From Streptomyces guryensis (lineage in GTDB: Bacteria > Actinomycetota > Actinomycetes > Streptomycetales > Streptomycetaceae): a DNA stretch of 39,030 nt. Position numbers and translations under genes: made by a program. Every line of letters starts with the position of its first letter. Within the stretch, counting starts at the first letter, position 1. The notes below the pieces were generated by a model, which was given only the letters and a program-made list of their open reading frames with translations, was not told the origin of the DNA and did not search any database. Shown piece after piece: positions 30,402-39,030 of this stretch. The stretch is taken from the NCBI RefSeq assembly GCF_021261325.1, contig NZ_JAJSBI010000049.1, positions 1 to 39,030 of the forward strand, written 5' to 3'.

Positions 30402-30425
30402 AGGTACGAGCTGTTTGGTTTGATT
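30402..30425. promoter_or_regulatory. ARE-like site before the first tetR gene
   Basis: On the minus strand the site starts AATCAAACC and ends CGTACCT. Against the reverse consensus AAAMAAACCGNNNRGT-NNGTWTNT (24 positions) I count four mismatches. It lies 20 bases before the ATG, a position for autorepression. Confidence 0.65.
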
Positions 30426-30444
30426 TTCAGCTTGAGGAGGGTCC

Positions 30445-31107
30445 ATGGCGCAGCAGGAACGAGCTGTCCGGACCCGGCGCGCTGTTCTGGAGGCTGCCGC
30501 CGCGGTCTTCGCGGAACGTGGGTACGCGGCAGCCACGATCGGCGAGATCCTCCACCGCGCCGGGGTCACCAAAGGCGCCCTGTACTTCCATTTCGACTCC
30601 AAAGCGGCCCTCGCCCGAGGTGTGCTGCAGGCGCAGATCAGCAACGACTACCACGTGCCCAGGGAGCTGAAGCTGCAGGAGTGGGTGGACGCGGGCATGA
30701 CCCTGGCCACGCGCCTGCCGCAGGAGCCGATGCTGCTCGCGGGCGTGCGGCTGTCCGCCGATCTGCACAGCCGCGACGTCGTCGGCAGCGCGTGGCCCGC
30801 CTGGGCCGAGGTCACCACGTCCTTCCTGTCCGAGGCCAAGGAGCGCGGCGAGATCCTCCCGCACGTGGTGCCCGCGGAGACCGCGCAGGTCTTCCTGGGC
30901 GCCTGGATCGGCGTGCAGTACGTCTCCCAGGCCATGGCCGGCTGGGCGGACCTGGAGATGCGCATGTCGGCACTGTTCAACCACATGCTGCCCGCCATCA
31001 CCGCACCGGCCGTCCTGGTCCGGCTCGACACGGCCCCCGACCGGGGAGCCCGGGTCATGGCCGAGGTGCGCGAACAGGCCTCGGCCCTGGCCGGCGCCGG
31101 CCAGTGA
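30445..31107 (+). CDS. TetR-family gamma-butyrolactone/butenolide receptor (ArpA/ScbR-type)
   Basis: 220 residues. QERAVRTRRAVLEAAAAVFA, then ERGYAAATIGEIL and AGVTKGALYFHFDSKAALAR is the DNA-binding half typical of ArpA/ScbR/BarA receptors (K-G-A-L-Y-F-H-F). The ligand half has AWPAWAEV with Trp120, in the place of the pocket tryptophan of the ArpA/CprB group, and LGAWIGVQYVSQAMAGWADL. The receptor represses ARE-controlled genes until its ligand releases it. GAGGAGGG precedes ATG 30445. An ARE-like site in its own leader suggests autorepression. Of the two tetR genes this is the better candidate for the true ligand receptor. Confidence 0.9.
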   Translation: MAQQERAVRTRRAVLEAAAAVFAERGYAAATIGEILHRAGVTKGALYFHFDSKAALARGVLQAQISNDYHVPRELKLQEWVDAGMTLATRLPQEPMLLAGVRLSADLHSRDVVGSAWPAWAEVTTSFLSEAKERGEILPHVVPAETAQVFLGAWIGVQYVSQAMAGWADLEMRMSALFNHMLPAITAPAVLVRLDTAPDRGARVMAEVREQASALAGAGQ

Positions 31108-31216
31108 CCCCCCGGTAGCGCCGATACGGAAGGTGGCAGCCCCCTTGCGGACTCCGGCCCGCGGGTAGCCCTGCACGTCCCCATTCCACCCTCTGCAGAG
31201 CACTGTTCAAGGCAAG

Positions 31217-31240
31217 AAACAAACCATCTATGCGGTTTGA
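31217..31240. promoter_or_regulatory. ARE-like site before the second tetR gene
   Basis: AAACAAACC followed at proper spacing by GGTTTGA matches the reverse ARE consensus with four mismatches over 24 positions. CAAACC and GGTTTG also form a dyad with 8 bases between. It lies about 100 bases before ATG 31337. Confidence 0.65.
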
Positions 31241-31336
31241 TATGGTGGAGACCGCCCCGCCGCGTGACCCCCGAAGCGCGAAGAGGTGAGCGGGGGCCGC
31301 ATGACCGGCTCCTCAAACCGACCAAGGGAGGATCGG

Positions 31337-31927
31337 ATGGTCAAGCAGGAGCGTGCCGCCCGGACCCGCCGGGCACTGATCCAGGCGGCGGCGGAGACCT
31401 TCGCCGGCGAGGGATATGTACTCGCGTCCCTTCCGGCGATCAGCGAGCGCGCCGGCGTGAGCAAGGGAGCCCTGCACTTCCACTTCGAGAGCAAGGACGC
31501 CCTGGCCCGCGCGGTGGAGGACGAGGCGGCCCGCGCGGTGGAACGCATCATCGACTCCGCGCAGCGGCGGCCGGGCCTGACGCGACTTGAGCTCCTGGCC
31601 GACGTGATGCGCGGCCTGATGGCCCGCATCGCGGGCGACGCGGTCGTGCGGGCCGGGTTCCAGATGGACGGTGACGTCACGCGCAAGGGAAGCCGCGCTT
31701 TCTCCCGGCGCTGGCAGGCATGGGTCGGCGAGGTGCTCCGGGAGGCCGAGCGGGACGGCGAGCTGGCCGAGGGGGTCTCCTCGCGCGCGATGGCCACGAC
31801 CGTCGTCGCCGCGACGGTCGGACTGCGCGTACTGGCCGCTTCGGACGAGACCTGGCGGTCCGGGTCCCAGGTGGAGCAGGTGTGGAGCGTGCTGTTGTCC
31901 GGACCGGTGGCTCGGCAGGGCTCCTGA
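31337..31927 (+). CDS. TetR-family receptor homologue (possible pseudo-receptor, ScbR2/BarB-like)
   Basis: 196 residues, short for the group. VKQERAARTRRALIQAAAET, then AISERAGVSKGALHFHFESK is again the butyrolactone-receptor type of DNA-binding domain. The pocket region contains RRWQAWVGEVLREAERDGEL with Trp129 in the equivalent place, and the C-terminus is shortened. AGGGAGG precedes ATG 31337; upstream in-frame ATG 31286 has no such site. Such second copies (ScbR2, JadR2, BarB) often bind antibiotics or no butyrolactone and act on SARP genes. The next gene being a SARP with an ARE-like site supports that role here, but the receptor/pseudo-receptor choice is inference. Confidence 0.87.
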   Translation: MVKQERAARTRRALIQAAAETFAGEGYVLASLPAISERAGVSKGALHFHFESKDALARAVEDEAARAVERIIDSAQRRPGLTRLELLADVMRGLMARIAGDAVVRAGFQMDGDVTRKGSRAFSRRWQAWVGEVLREAERDGELAEGVSSRAMATTVVAATVGLRVLAASDETWRSGSQVEQVWSVLLSGPVARQGS

Positions 31928-32044
31928 AAACAGCCGTGCTTCCCCGGTTTCTCGCCTAGGTGTCGCCTCCGTCGGCGTTCTTGCAAAGCGGACAAAGAGC
32001 GACTTAATGGCTGATATTCCCACCGGTATCAGAAAATAAACAGT

Positions 32045-32084
32045 CCAGATGGTTTGATATTGACAAACCGTCTGGATTGTTTTT
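32045..32084. promoter_or_regulatory. Dyad plus ARE before the first SARP gene
   Basis: CCAGATGGTTTG (32045-32056) and CAAACCGTCTGG (32064-32075) form a 12-base dyad with one mismatch and a 7-base spacer. Overlapping it, 32061-32084 (TGACAAACCG...ATTGTTTTT) matches the reverse ARE consensus with three mismatches. Two receptor dimers could bind here. It lies 69-108 bases before the GTG start. Confidence 0.78.
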
Positions 32085-32152
32085 CAATCGTTGACCTACC
32101 CGCTCTACAGGCGAGAGTCACTGCGCCGACGGCGATGACAGGGGGGATTGGC

Positions 32153-32977
32153 GTGGACATTCAGGTACTGGGCGCTCTAGGGGTGAGGGAAGGCGGAGTC
32201 TCCATCACTCCCACGGCACCGAAGGCGCGGCAGGTACTCGCTCTGCTGGCGCTCCACGCCGACCAGGTCGTACCCGTTTCCGCGCTGGTCCAGGAGCTCT
32301 GGGCCGACCGTCCGCCGCGCAGCGCACGCACCACGTTGCAGACGTACGTGCTGCAGCTGCGCGAACTCATCACCGCCGCCCTCGCCGAGGGCACCGCCGG
32401 CACGGTGTCCGCCAAGGACGTCCTGGTGACCTGCCCCAGCGGTTACCGGCTGAACACCCGAGGCGGGGCCAGCGACGTGCGCGACTTCGAACGGCTCGCC
32501 GGTCTCGGTTACCGGGCCATGGACGCCGGCGACCACCCGCGTGCGGCGCGGCTGCTGCGCGAGGCCCTCGGCCTGTGGAGCGGCACTCCCTTCGCCGACG
32601 TCCAGTCGGGCTCCCAGCTGGACATCGAGTCCAGGCGCCTCCAGGAGAGCCGGCTGTGCGCTCTCGACCAGCGCATCGAGGCGGACCTGCGGCTGGGCCG
32701 GCACCGCGAACTGCTCGCCGAACTCACCGTTCTGGTCAGCCAGTACGGCACCCACGAGAACCTGCACGCCCAGTTCATGCTGGCGCTGCAGCGGTCGGGG
32801 CGGCGCAGCGAGGCGCTCGACGTGTACCGCAGGCTGCGCACCACGCTCGTGCGCGAACTCGGCATCGAGCCCTCCGTGGCGCTGCGCCGCCTGCAGCGCT
32901 CCATCCTGCTTGCCGGCCCGGAACAGACGGCGGACAGCCCCGAAAAAGCGCCTCGGCTGGCGTCGGCGGCCGGCTGA
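32153..32977 (+). CDS. SARP-family activator 1
   Basis: 274 residues: OmpR-type winged helix followed by the BTAD domain, with no ATPase domain, the size of ActII-ORF4/RedD. IQVLGALGVREGGVSITPTA, PKARQVLALLALHADQVVPV, ELWADRPPRSARTTLQTYVL are the DNA-binding part. FERLAGLGYRAMDAGDHPRA, ALGLWSGTPFADVQ, ALDQRIEADLRLGRHRELLA and LQRSGRRSEALDVYRRLRTT are BTAD. GTG 32153 follows GGGGGG at good spacing; ATG 32135 is possible but has no site. Activators of this kind bind direct repeats near -35 of biosynthetic genes. The upstream ARE places it under the TetR receptors, so the signal should switch it on. Confidence 0.92.
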   Translation: MDIQVLGALGVREGGVSITPTAPKARQVLALLALHADQVVPVSALVQELWADRPPRSARTTLQTYVLQLRELITAALAEGTAGTVSAKDVLVTCPSGYRLNTRGGASDVRDFERLAGLGYRAMDAGDHPRAARLLREALGLWSGTPFADVQSGSQLDIESRRLQESRLCALDQRIEADLRLGRHRELLAELTVLVSQYGTHENLHAQFMLALQRSGRRSEALDVYRRLRTTLVRELGIEPSVALRRLQRSILLAGPEQTADSPEKAPRLASAAG

Positions 32978-33165
32978 GCTGCGAAGCACTCGCAGGTCGC
33001 CCGAGCACCGGAACAGCGCCCCAACGAATCGAGTGCAGGCGTGCTTGACAGGGGCTCAAGGATGCGGGCGCCACCGATTTCCGGCCGTTACGGTGCCAGT
33101 CAGGCGCACCCGCCTCTTCGAACACGCAGTCGAGGAGAAGAAGACGCTAAGGGGGAGACGAAACC

Positions 33166-33987
33166 ATGAGAATTCAGGTACTGGGCCCATTGAATGCCGA
33201 GATCAGCGGTGTGTCAGTGGTGCCGACGGCGAGCAAGCCCCGGCAGATCCTGTCGCTGCTCGCGCTGTATCCCGGCCGTGTCATGCCTGTTCCCACACTG
33301 ATGGAGGAGATCTGGGGAACCGAGCCTCCGGTCAGCGCCCTCACCACACTGCAGACGTACATCCTGCAACTGCGCCGGCGGCTGGGCACCGCCATGGGGC
33401 CCGACTCGCCGCGCAGCGCCAAGGAGGTGCTGGCCACCCGGCACGGCGGTTACCTGCTGCAGATCCCACGGGAAAGCGTGGACGCCCACGCGTACGAGCG
33501 GCTGGTCTGTGCGGGACGGGCGGCCTTCGAGGCCGGGGACGACGCCCGCGCTGCCGAAACGCTGCGCCAGGCGCTGGACATGTGGCAGGGCCCGGCACTG
33601 GTCGACGTACGCGTCGGTTCCATTCTGTCCATCGAGACCCTTCGTCTGGAGGAGAGCAGACTGGTCACCGTGGAGCGGCGCATCGACGCCGACCTCCGGC
33701 TGGGCAAGCACACCGAACTGCTCGCCGAGCTGAAGGACCTGGTGGTCCGTCACCCGCAGCACGAGGGTCTGCACTCCCAGGCCATGGTGGCCCTGTACCG
33801 GTCGGGCCGGCAGGCCGCGGCCCTCGACGTCTACCGGCAGCTGCGCATCCGGCTCATCGAGGAGCTGGGCGTGGAACCGTCGCCCCAGTTGCAGCGCCTG
33901 CACCAGGCCATGCTCTCCGTCGACCCCGCGCTCGACGTGGCCGCAGGTGCCCGCCGCGGTTCGACCTTCGACCTGTACGCCTCCTGA
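33166..33987 (+). CDS. SARP-family activator 2
   Basis: 273 residues, same architecture as the preceding SARP and plainly its paralogue: MRIQVLGPLNAEISGVSVVP, SKPRQILSLLALYPGRVMPV, EEIWGTEPPVSALTTLQTYI, then BTAD parts RLVCAGRAAFEAGDDARAAE, TVERRIDADLRLGKHTELLA, ALYRSGRQAAALDVYRQLRI and GVEPSPQLQRLHQAML. GGGGGAG precedes ATG 33166. I see no ARE in the 188 bases before it. It may be read through from SARP 1 or be driven by it, making a two-step cascade. Targets probably include the thioesterase-ACP genes downstream; inference. Confidence 0.92.
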   Translation: MRIQVLGPLNAEISGVSVVPTASKPRQILSLLALYPGRVMPVPTLMEEIWGTEPPVSALTTLQTYILQLRRRLGTAMGPDSPRSAKEVLATRHGGYLLQIPRESVDAHAYERLVCAGRAAFEAGDDARAAETLRQALDMWQGPALVDVRVGSILSIETLRLEESRLVTVERRIDADLRLGKHTELLAELKDLVVRHPQHEGLHSQAMVALYRSGRQAAALDVYRQLRIRLIEELGVEPSPQLQRLHQAMLSVDPALDVAAGARRGSTFDLYAS

Positions 33988-33996
33988 CGCGCACGG

Positions 33997-34014
33997 CCGT
34001 TGCGACCGTTTCGA
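33997..34014. repeat. Tandem 9-bp direct repeat, possible SARP contact site
   Basis: CCGTTGCGA is followed at once by CCGTTTCGA (one mismatch), 71-89 bases before the thioesterase ATG. SARPs bind heptamer direct repeats spaced one or two helical turns apart; this spacing of 9 is not standard, so the role is uncertain. Confidence 0.3.
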
Positions 34015-34085
34015 GCCTGCCTCTAGCACCGTCGGCAAGCCTGGTGGGGCCCGTGAACACACCAGGGGGCCAAGGAGGGGCGGAC

Positions 34086-34910
34086 ATGGCGGACACAGCG
34101 CCACCCGTACGGCTGTACTGCTTCGCACACGCGGGGGCCGGAGTCTCCGCCTTCAACGGCTGGGCCCGCAGCATCGGTCCCGACGTCGAGACCGTGCCCG
34201 TTCTGCTGCCGGGCCGTGAGCGCCGGCGCCGCGAACCGCGCCTGACGGACCGGGCGGCGCTCCTTGCCGAACTGCTGGACCAGGTCAGGCCCGAACCCGG
34301 CCAGACCTTCATCCTGTACGGGCACAGCCTGGGGGCCATGGTGGCCCACACCCTCACCCAGGCCCTGCACGAACAGGGGCGCCCCCTTCCCGCGCTGCTC
34401 GCCCTCGGGGCCTGCCCGCCGCCGGACGAGCCCAGCGAACTCTCCGACGCCTGCGGCACCGTCGACGACCGGCTGCTGCGCCGGCTCCACGCCATGGGAG
34501 CCGTACCCGACGGAGCCGAGCCGGACGGCTACTGGCACCGGGCGGCGCTGCCGGTGCTGCGCGACGACCTGCGCCTGGCGCACGTGCTGCGGGCCTTCGC
34601 CCGCAGCACGTCCGGCACCCGCGGCCGGGTACCGGTGCCGCTGCTGGCCGTCGCGGGGGACCGCGACCCGCTCGCGCCGTCCCCGGTGGTCGCCGGCTGG
34701 CGCAGATGGTCAGCCGGGCCGGTGGTGACCCGCACCGTCTGCGGTGACCACTTCTTCGTACGAGGTGACGCGCTGCCCCGGCTCATCGGCCGGGCCGGCC
34801 GCGTCGTACGACGGCTGACCACCGCCCCCTCGACTGACGGGCGCGCCACACCGGCGACACCGCACGGCGGGCCGTGGGTGCCGGGCCGGCGAGCCGTCCC
34901 GGTCGGGTGA
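34086..34910 (+). CDS. Type II thioesterase
   Basis: 274 residues, alpha/beta hydrolase. RLYCFAHAGAGVSAFNGWAR is the type II thioesterase start, GHSLGA puts Ser81 in the elbow, Asp194 lies in AGDRDPLAP, and His222 in CGDHFFVRG. VPVLLPGRERRRREP is the usual P-G-R-E/G-R segment. It clears wrongly primed acyl groups from carrier proteins of PKS or NRPS assembly lines. AAGGAGGGG precedes ATG 34086. The last 40 residues are Pro/Thr/Gly-rich and probably disordered. It follows SARP 2 and precedes an ACP, so a carrier-protein pathway is near or elsewhere in the genome. Confidence 0.93.
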   Translation: MADTAPPVRLYCFAHAGAGVSAFNGWARSIGPDVETVPVLLPGRERRRREPRLTDRAALLAELLDQVRPEPGQTFILYGHSLGAMVAHTLTQALHEQGRPLPALLALGACPPPDEPSELSDACGTVDDRLLRRLHAMGAVPDGAEPDGYWHRAALPVLRDDLRLAHVLRAFARSTSGTRGRVPVPLLAVAGDRDPLAPSPVVAGWRRWSAGPVVTRTVCGDHFFVRGDALPRLIGRAGRVVRRLTTAPSTDGRATPATPHGGPWVPGRRAVPVG

Positions 34911-34983
34911 CACCGCCCAGGCCCCTGCACTGTTCCACTCACCGCTGAATGTGCCCGGCACGAGAAGAGAGAGAGTCACCATC

Positions 34984-35247
34984 ATGCAACCCCTCCACAT
35001 TAAAGACCTGGTCCGTCTCCTGCGCACCAACGCCGGTGACAGCGACACCTTCGACCTGGACGGCGATGTGCTGGACGTGCCGTTCGACGAACTCAACTAC
35101 GACTCGCTGGCGCTGCTGCAGGTCACCGGGGCCATCGAGCGCGACTACGACGTCGCCCTCGACGAGGAGGCACTGGAAGAGGCCCAGACCCCGCGCCAGT
35201 ACCTGGAGGTGGTCAACCAGGTGCTCGCCTCCTCCCCGGCGGCCTGA
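34984..35247 (+). CDS. Acyl carrier protein, type II PKS-like
   Basis: 87 residues. The phosphopantetheine site is NYDSLALLQ with Ser41, in the D-S-L form typical of aromatic type II PKS carriers. DLDGDVLDVPFDELNYDSLA and RQYLEVVNQVL match helices I-II and IV of that group. GAGAGAGAG precedes ATG 34984; an upstream in-frame ATG at 34951 is less likely. No ketosynthase, chain-length factor or AfsA-like partner is next to it on this strand. It could feed the butenolide synthase with a beta-ketoacyl chain, serve a PKS elsewhere, or be the last piece of a deleted cluster. Terminator follows. Confidence 0.92.
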   Translation: MQPLHIKDLVRLLRTNAGDSDTFDLDGDVLDVPFDELNYDSLALLQVTGAIERDYDVALDEEALEEAQTPRQYLEVVNQVLASSPAA

Positions 35248-35284
35248 GCCCCGGCATCCCCGGATGCCCTACCGCGACACTCGC

Positions 35285-35312
35285 AGGGGCGGTCCCTTTA
35301 AGGACCGCCCCT
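35285..35312. terminator. 11-bp hairpin between ACP and the convergent met operon
   Basis: AGGGGCGGTCC and GGACCGCCCCT pair perfectly around CTTTAA. It lies 37 bases after the ACP stop and 40 bases past the end of the small minus-strand ORF, so it may stop both convergent transcripts. Confidence 0.85.
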
Positions 35313-35351
35313 ACGGCTGTCGCCCGTGCTGATGTCTGCCGGCCGCCCGGG

Positions 35352-35513
35352 TCAGTCGATGCCGCGGACGATGTGGACGTCCGTGGCGTCGTCGTCCTCG
35401 TCCGCTCCTGCCAGCAGCAGCGGCGGAGCGAGAACTGGAGTCAGAAACAGGGCGTGGCGCGAGGGGGCGAGGCGGAGGTGCTCCTCGCGGCTTTCGTGTC
35501 GGGTGTCGTACAC
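35352..35513 (-). CDS. Small ORF (53 residues) downstream of sahH
   Basis: GTG at 35511-35513 has AAGGAGG six bases upstream, a near-perfect ribosome-binding site. The frame runs VYDTRHESREEHLRLAPSRH, then ALFLTPVLAPPLLLAG and ADEDDDATDVHIVRGID to TGA. The middle is hydrophobic and rich in Leu and Pro, and the tail is acidic. It starts 60 bases after the sahH stop on the same strand and ends just before the terminator, so it would be the last gene of metH-metF-sahH. I do not recognise it. The strong initiation site is the main evidence that it is real. Confidence 0.5.
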   Translation of the reverse strand: MYDTRHESREEHLRLAPSRHALFLTPVLAPPLLLAGADEDDDATDVHIVRGID

Positions 35514-35573
35514 GCTGTCCTCCTTCTGGGGCGGCGGTCCGGGCGGTTGGGTCCGGCCTCGGGCCGCGCCGTG

Positions 35574-36987
<1,414 letters not shown>

Positions 36988-36998
<11 letters not shown>

Positions 36999-37854
36999 GG
37001 GAGCTCCTTGCGCTCATGACGTTACGGTGGATGTCCAGGGCCGCGGTGGACCTGTTCAGGGTGATGTAGTGCAGGCCGGGCGCGCCCTCGGCGAGCAGCC
37101 GCCCGGCCATGGCGGTGGCGTACTCCACGCCGATGCGATGGCCCGCCGCCGTATCGTCCCGGGCCGCTTCCAGGCGGTGGGCGAGGTCTTCGGGGAAGGC
37201 CGCGTCGCTCAGCTCGGCGAACCGGCGGATCTGGCGCACGTCGGTGGCCGGCATGATCTCCGGGATGATCGGGATGTCGCAGCCGGCGGCCGCCACCCGG
37301 TCCCGCAGCCGCAGATAGTCCTCGACCTGGAAGAACATCTGGGTGATGGCGTAGTCGGCGCCCGCCCGGCACTTGGCCACGAAATGCCGGATGTCGCAGT
37401 CCCAGTCGGGTGAGCGCGGATGCCGCTCCGGGAAGGCCGCCACGCCGATGGTGAAGTTGCCCAGCGAGCGCACCAGCTCGACCAGTTGACGGGCGTGCCG
37501 GAAGCCGTCCGGGTGCGGAACCCACGGCCCTTTGGGGTCGCCGGGCGGATCTCCGCGCAGGACCAGGACGTCCCGGATGCCTGCGTCCGCGTACGCGCCG
37601 ATGATGTGCCGCAGCTCGGCCACCGAGTGGCCGACGGCGGTGAGGTGGGCGACGGGACGCAGGGTCGTCTCGGCCGTGATGCGCCGCGTGACCTCGATGG
37701 TGCGGTCACGGGAGGAGCCTCCCGCGCCGTAGGTGACGGAGACGAAGTCCGGCCGCAGGGGCTCGACACGGCGTATCGCCTGCCACAGCGTGCGCTCCCC
37801 GGCCGCCGTCTTCGGCGGGAAGAACTCGAAGGAGAACGTGGGCCGGGGTGTCAT
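36988..37854 (-). CDS. metF: Methylenetetrahydrofolate reductase
   Basis: 288 residues, bacterial MetF size. It reduces 5,10-methylene-THF to 5-methyl-THF with FAD, giving the methyl donor for MetH. TFSFEFFPPKTAAGE is the conserved start with the catalytic Glu in EFFPPK. FVSVTYGAGGSSRDRTIEVT, DVLVLRGDPP, ADYAITQMFF and PIIPEIMPATDVRQIRRFAE follow in the family order. ATG 37854 overlaps the metH stop (ATGA at 37851-37854), so it is translated right after metH. Placed before sahH it completes the activated-methyl cycle in one operon. Confidence 0.96.
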
Positions 37855-39030
37855 GCGCGGCCTCCGGCGTTGAAGTAACTCGCCTCCGGGTGGTGGAGCA
37901 CGAGGGCGTCCGTGGATTGTTCGGGGTGCAGCTGGAACTCCTCGGACAGGTGCACCCCGATGCGCTCTGGCCGGAGCAGGGCGGCGATCTTGACGCGGTC
38001 CTCCAGGTCGGGGCAGGCCGGATAGCCGAGCGAGTAGCGGCAGCCCTGGTACTCGGTACGGAACATGCCGTCGAGCGCATCGGGGTCGGCACCGGCGACA
38101 CCGAGTTCGGAGCGCACGCGCGCGTGCCAGTACTCGGCGAGCGCCTCGGCCAACTGGACGGACAGGCCGTGCAGTTCGAGGTAGTCGCGGTAGGCGTTGG
38201 CCTCGAAGAGACGGGCGGTTTCCTCACCGATGCGTGAGCCGACGGTGACGACCTGCAGTCCGACGACGTCCCTCACGCCGGACTCCTCTGGGCGGAAGAA
38301 GTCGGCCAGGCACAGCCGGCGGCCCCGGCTCTGGCGCGGGAAGGTGAAGCGGGTGCGCTCGTTGCCGGCCTCGTCGAGGATGATCAGGTCGTCGTTCTTG
38401 GAGACGCAGGGGAAGTAGCCGTGGACGACGGCCGCCTCCAGGAGGTTCTGCGTCAGGAGCCGGTCCAGCAGACCGCGCAGCCTCGGCCGGCCCTCCGTCG
38501 CGACCAGGTCCTTGGTCAGGCCCCACTGTCCGCGGAAGAGAGCCGTCTCGTCGAGCCAGCTCGCGTACTCCTTGAGCTGGATGCCCTTGATGACGCGGGT
38601 GCCCCAGAACGGCGGGGTGGGGACGGGGTTGTCGGTGGCGACGTCGGAGCGGACGTGCCCCTCCTCCGGGCGCTCCTCCACCTCGACCGTCGAAGTCGCC
38701 CGCACCCGGCGCTGCTTCAGCTCCGGCAGCTTGGCGCCGGGCACACCGCGCTTGACGCCGATCAGCGCGTCCATCAGGCGCAGGCCCTCGAACGCGTCGC
38801 GGGCGTAGCGGACCTCGCCCTGGTAGATCTCGTGCAGGTCCTGCTCGACATACGCCCTGGTGAGGGCGGCGCCGCCCAGGATGACCGGGAAGTCGGCCGC
38901 GAGGCCGCGCTGGTTGAGCTCCTCCAGGTTCTCCTTCATGATCACGGTGGACTTGACCAGGAGCCCGGACATGCCGATGACGTCGGCGCGGTGCTCGGCG
39001 GCGGCCTCCAGGATCGCGGAGACCGGCTGC
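37851..39030 (-). CDS. metH: Cobalamin-dependent methionine synthase, C-terminal part (continues beyond window)
   Basis: About 390 C-terminal residues are in the window and the frame is open at the right edge. The B12-binding domain end is seen in ADVIGMSGLLVKSTVIMKEN and FPVILGGAALTRAYVEQDL. The reactivation domain with its AdoMet site is RTEYQGCRYSLGYPACPDLE, with SEEFQLHPEQSTDALVLHHPEASYF at the end. MetH transfers the methyl of 5-methyl-THF to homocysteine through cobalamin. It is the first of metH-metF-sahH seen here; anything farther upstream lies outside the window. The homocysteine- and folate-binding parts are also outside the window. Confidence 0.96.
   Translation of the reverse strand, partial: QPVSAILEAAAEHRADVIGMSGLLVKSTVIMKENLEELNQRGLAADFPVILGGAALTRAYVEQDLHEIYQGEVRYARDAFEGLRLMDALIGVKRGVPGAKLPELKQRRVRATSTVEVEERPEEGHVRSDVATDNPVPTPPFWGTRVIKGIQLKEYASWLDETALFRGQWGLTKDLVATEGRPRLRGLLDRLLTQNLLEAAVVHGYFPCVSKNDDLIILDEAGNERTRFTFPRQSRGRRLCLADFFRPEESGVRDVVGLQVVTVGSRIGEETARLFEANAYRDYLELHGLSVQLAEALAEYWHARVRSELGVAGADPDALDGMFRTEYQGCRYSLGYPACPDLEDRVKIAALLRPERIGVHLSEEFQLHPEQSTDALVLHHPEASYFNAGGRA

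Overview
The window is very GC-rich, uses G/C at third codon positions, and carries classic actinomycete families (AfsA-type synthase, SARPs, gamma-butyrolactone-receptor TetRs). It reads as Streptomyces or a close relative. It divides into two parts: a degraded, IS-riddled accessory region (about 1-26,100) and an ordered secondary-metabolism control and supply region (about 26,200-39,030). The left part looks like a chromosome arm or linear-plasmid type of neighbourhood. That placement is inference.

Left part. An IS110 transposase end (1-107) is followed by an aldo/keto reductase, a frameshifted NAD+-DNA-ligase C-terminus, an HSL-type esterase with a perfect palindrome in its leader, a coiled-coil/winged-helix protein, and an intact ArsR - AHSA1 - DHFR-like operon (4265-5748). 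Then comes IS debris: an IS30 remnant, a truncated IS5-family copy and a complete IS5-family copy packed head to tail. The complete copy abuts a dying gene for an unusual protein with eight zinc-ribbon repeats and a C-terminal GIY-YIG-like domain (8182-10150). Further on are two small unknown genes, an IS3 scrap, XRE/DUF2975 scraps, and a healthy MFS transporter with its own terminator and a perfect 16-bp operator. Next come a helicase-associated-domain scrap, an Abi_C-type gene cut by an IS256-family element, a HIRAN-domain gene and a small unknown gene. An IS3 element, an IS630 element and a complete IS5 element follow almost back to back. A 975-residue STAND-type ATPase with nine TPR repeats follows, then relics of an integrative element (primase/helicase C-terminus, DUF6009).

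Right part. An AfsA/ScbA-type synthase gene (minus strand) is divergent from P450 - HAD - SDR (plus strand), closed by a 20-bp-stem terminator. Two TetR receptor-like genes, two SARP activators, a type II thioesterase and an acyl carrier protein follow on the plus strand. I recognise four sites matching the autoregulatory element (ARE) consensus of butyrolactone receptors, in front of afsA-like, both tetR genes and the first SARP gene. The set afsA + P450 + HAD + SDR parallels the srrX/srrO/srrP/srrG butenolide genes of Streptomyces rochei. The cassette is therefore probably a butenolide/butyrolactone synthesis-and-sensing switch feeding a SARP cascade. The ACP and thioesterase have no ketosynthase beside them in this window.

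Right edge. A minus-strand operon metH (continuing off the window) - metF - sahH with overlapping genes, plus a likely 53-residue ORF, rebuilds methionine and removes S-adenosylhomocysteine. Its grouping next to SARPs suggests methyl supply for a methylated metabolite. A bidirectional-looking terminator separates it from the ACP gene.
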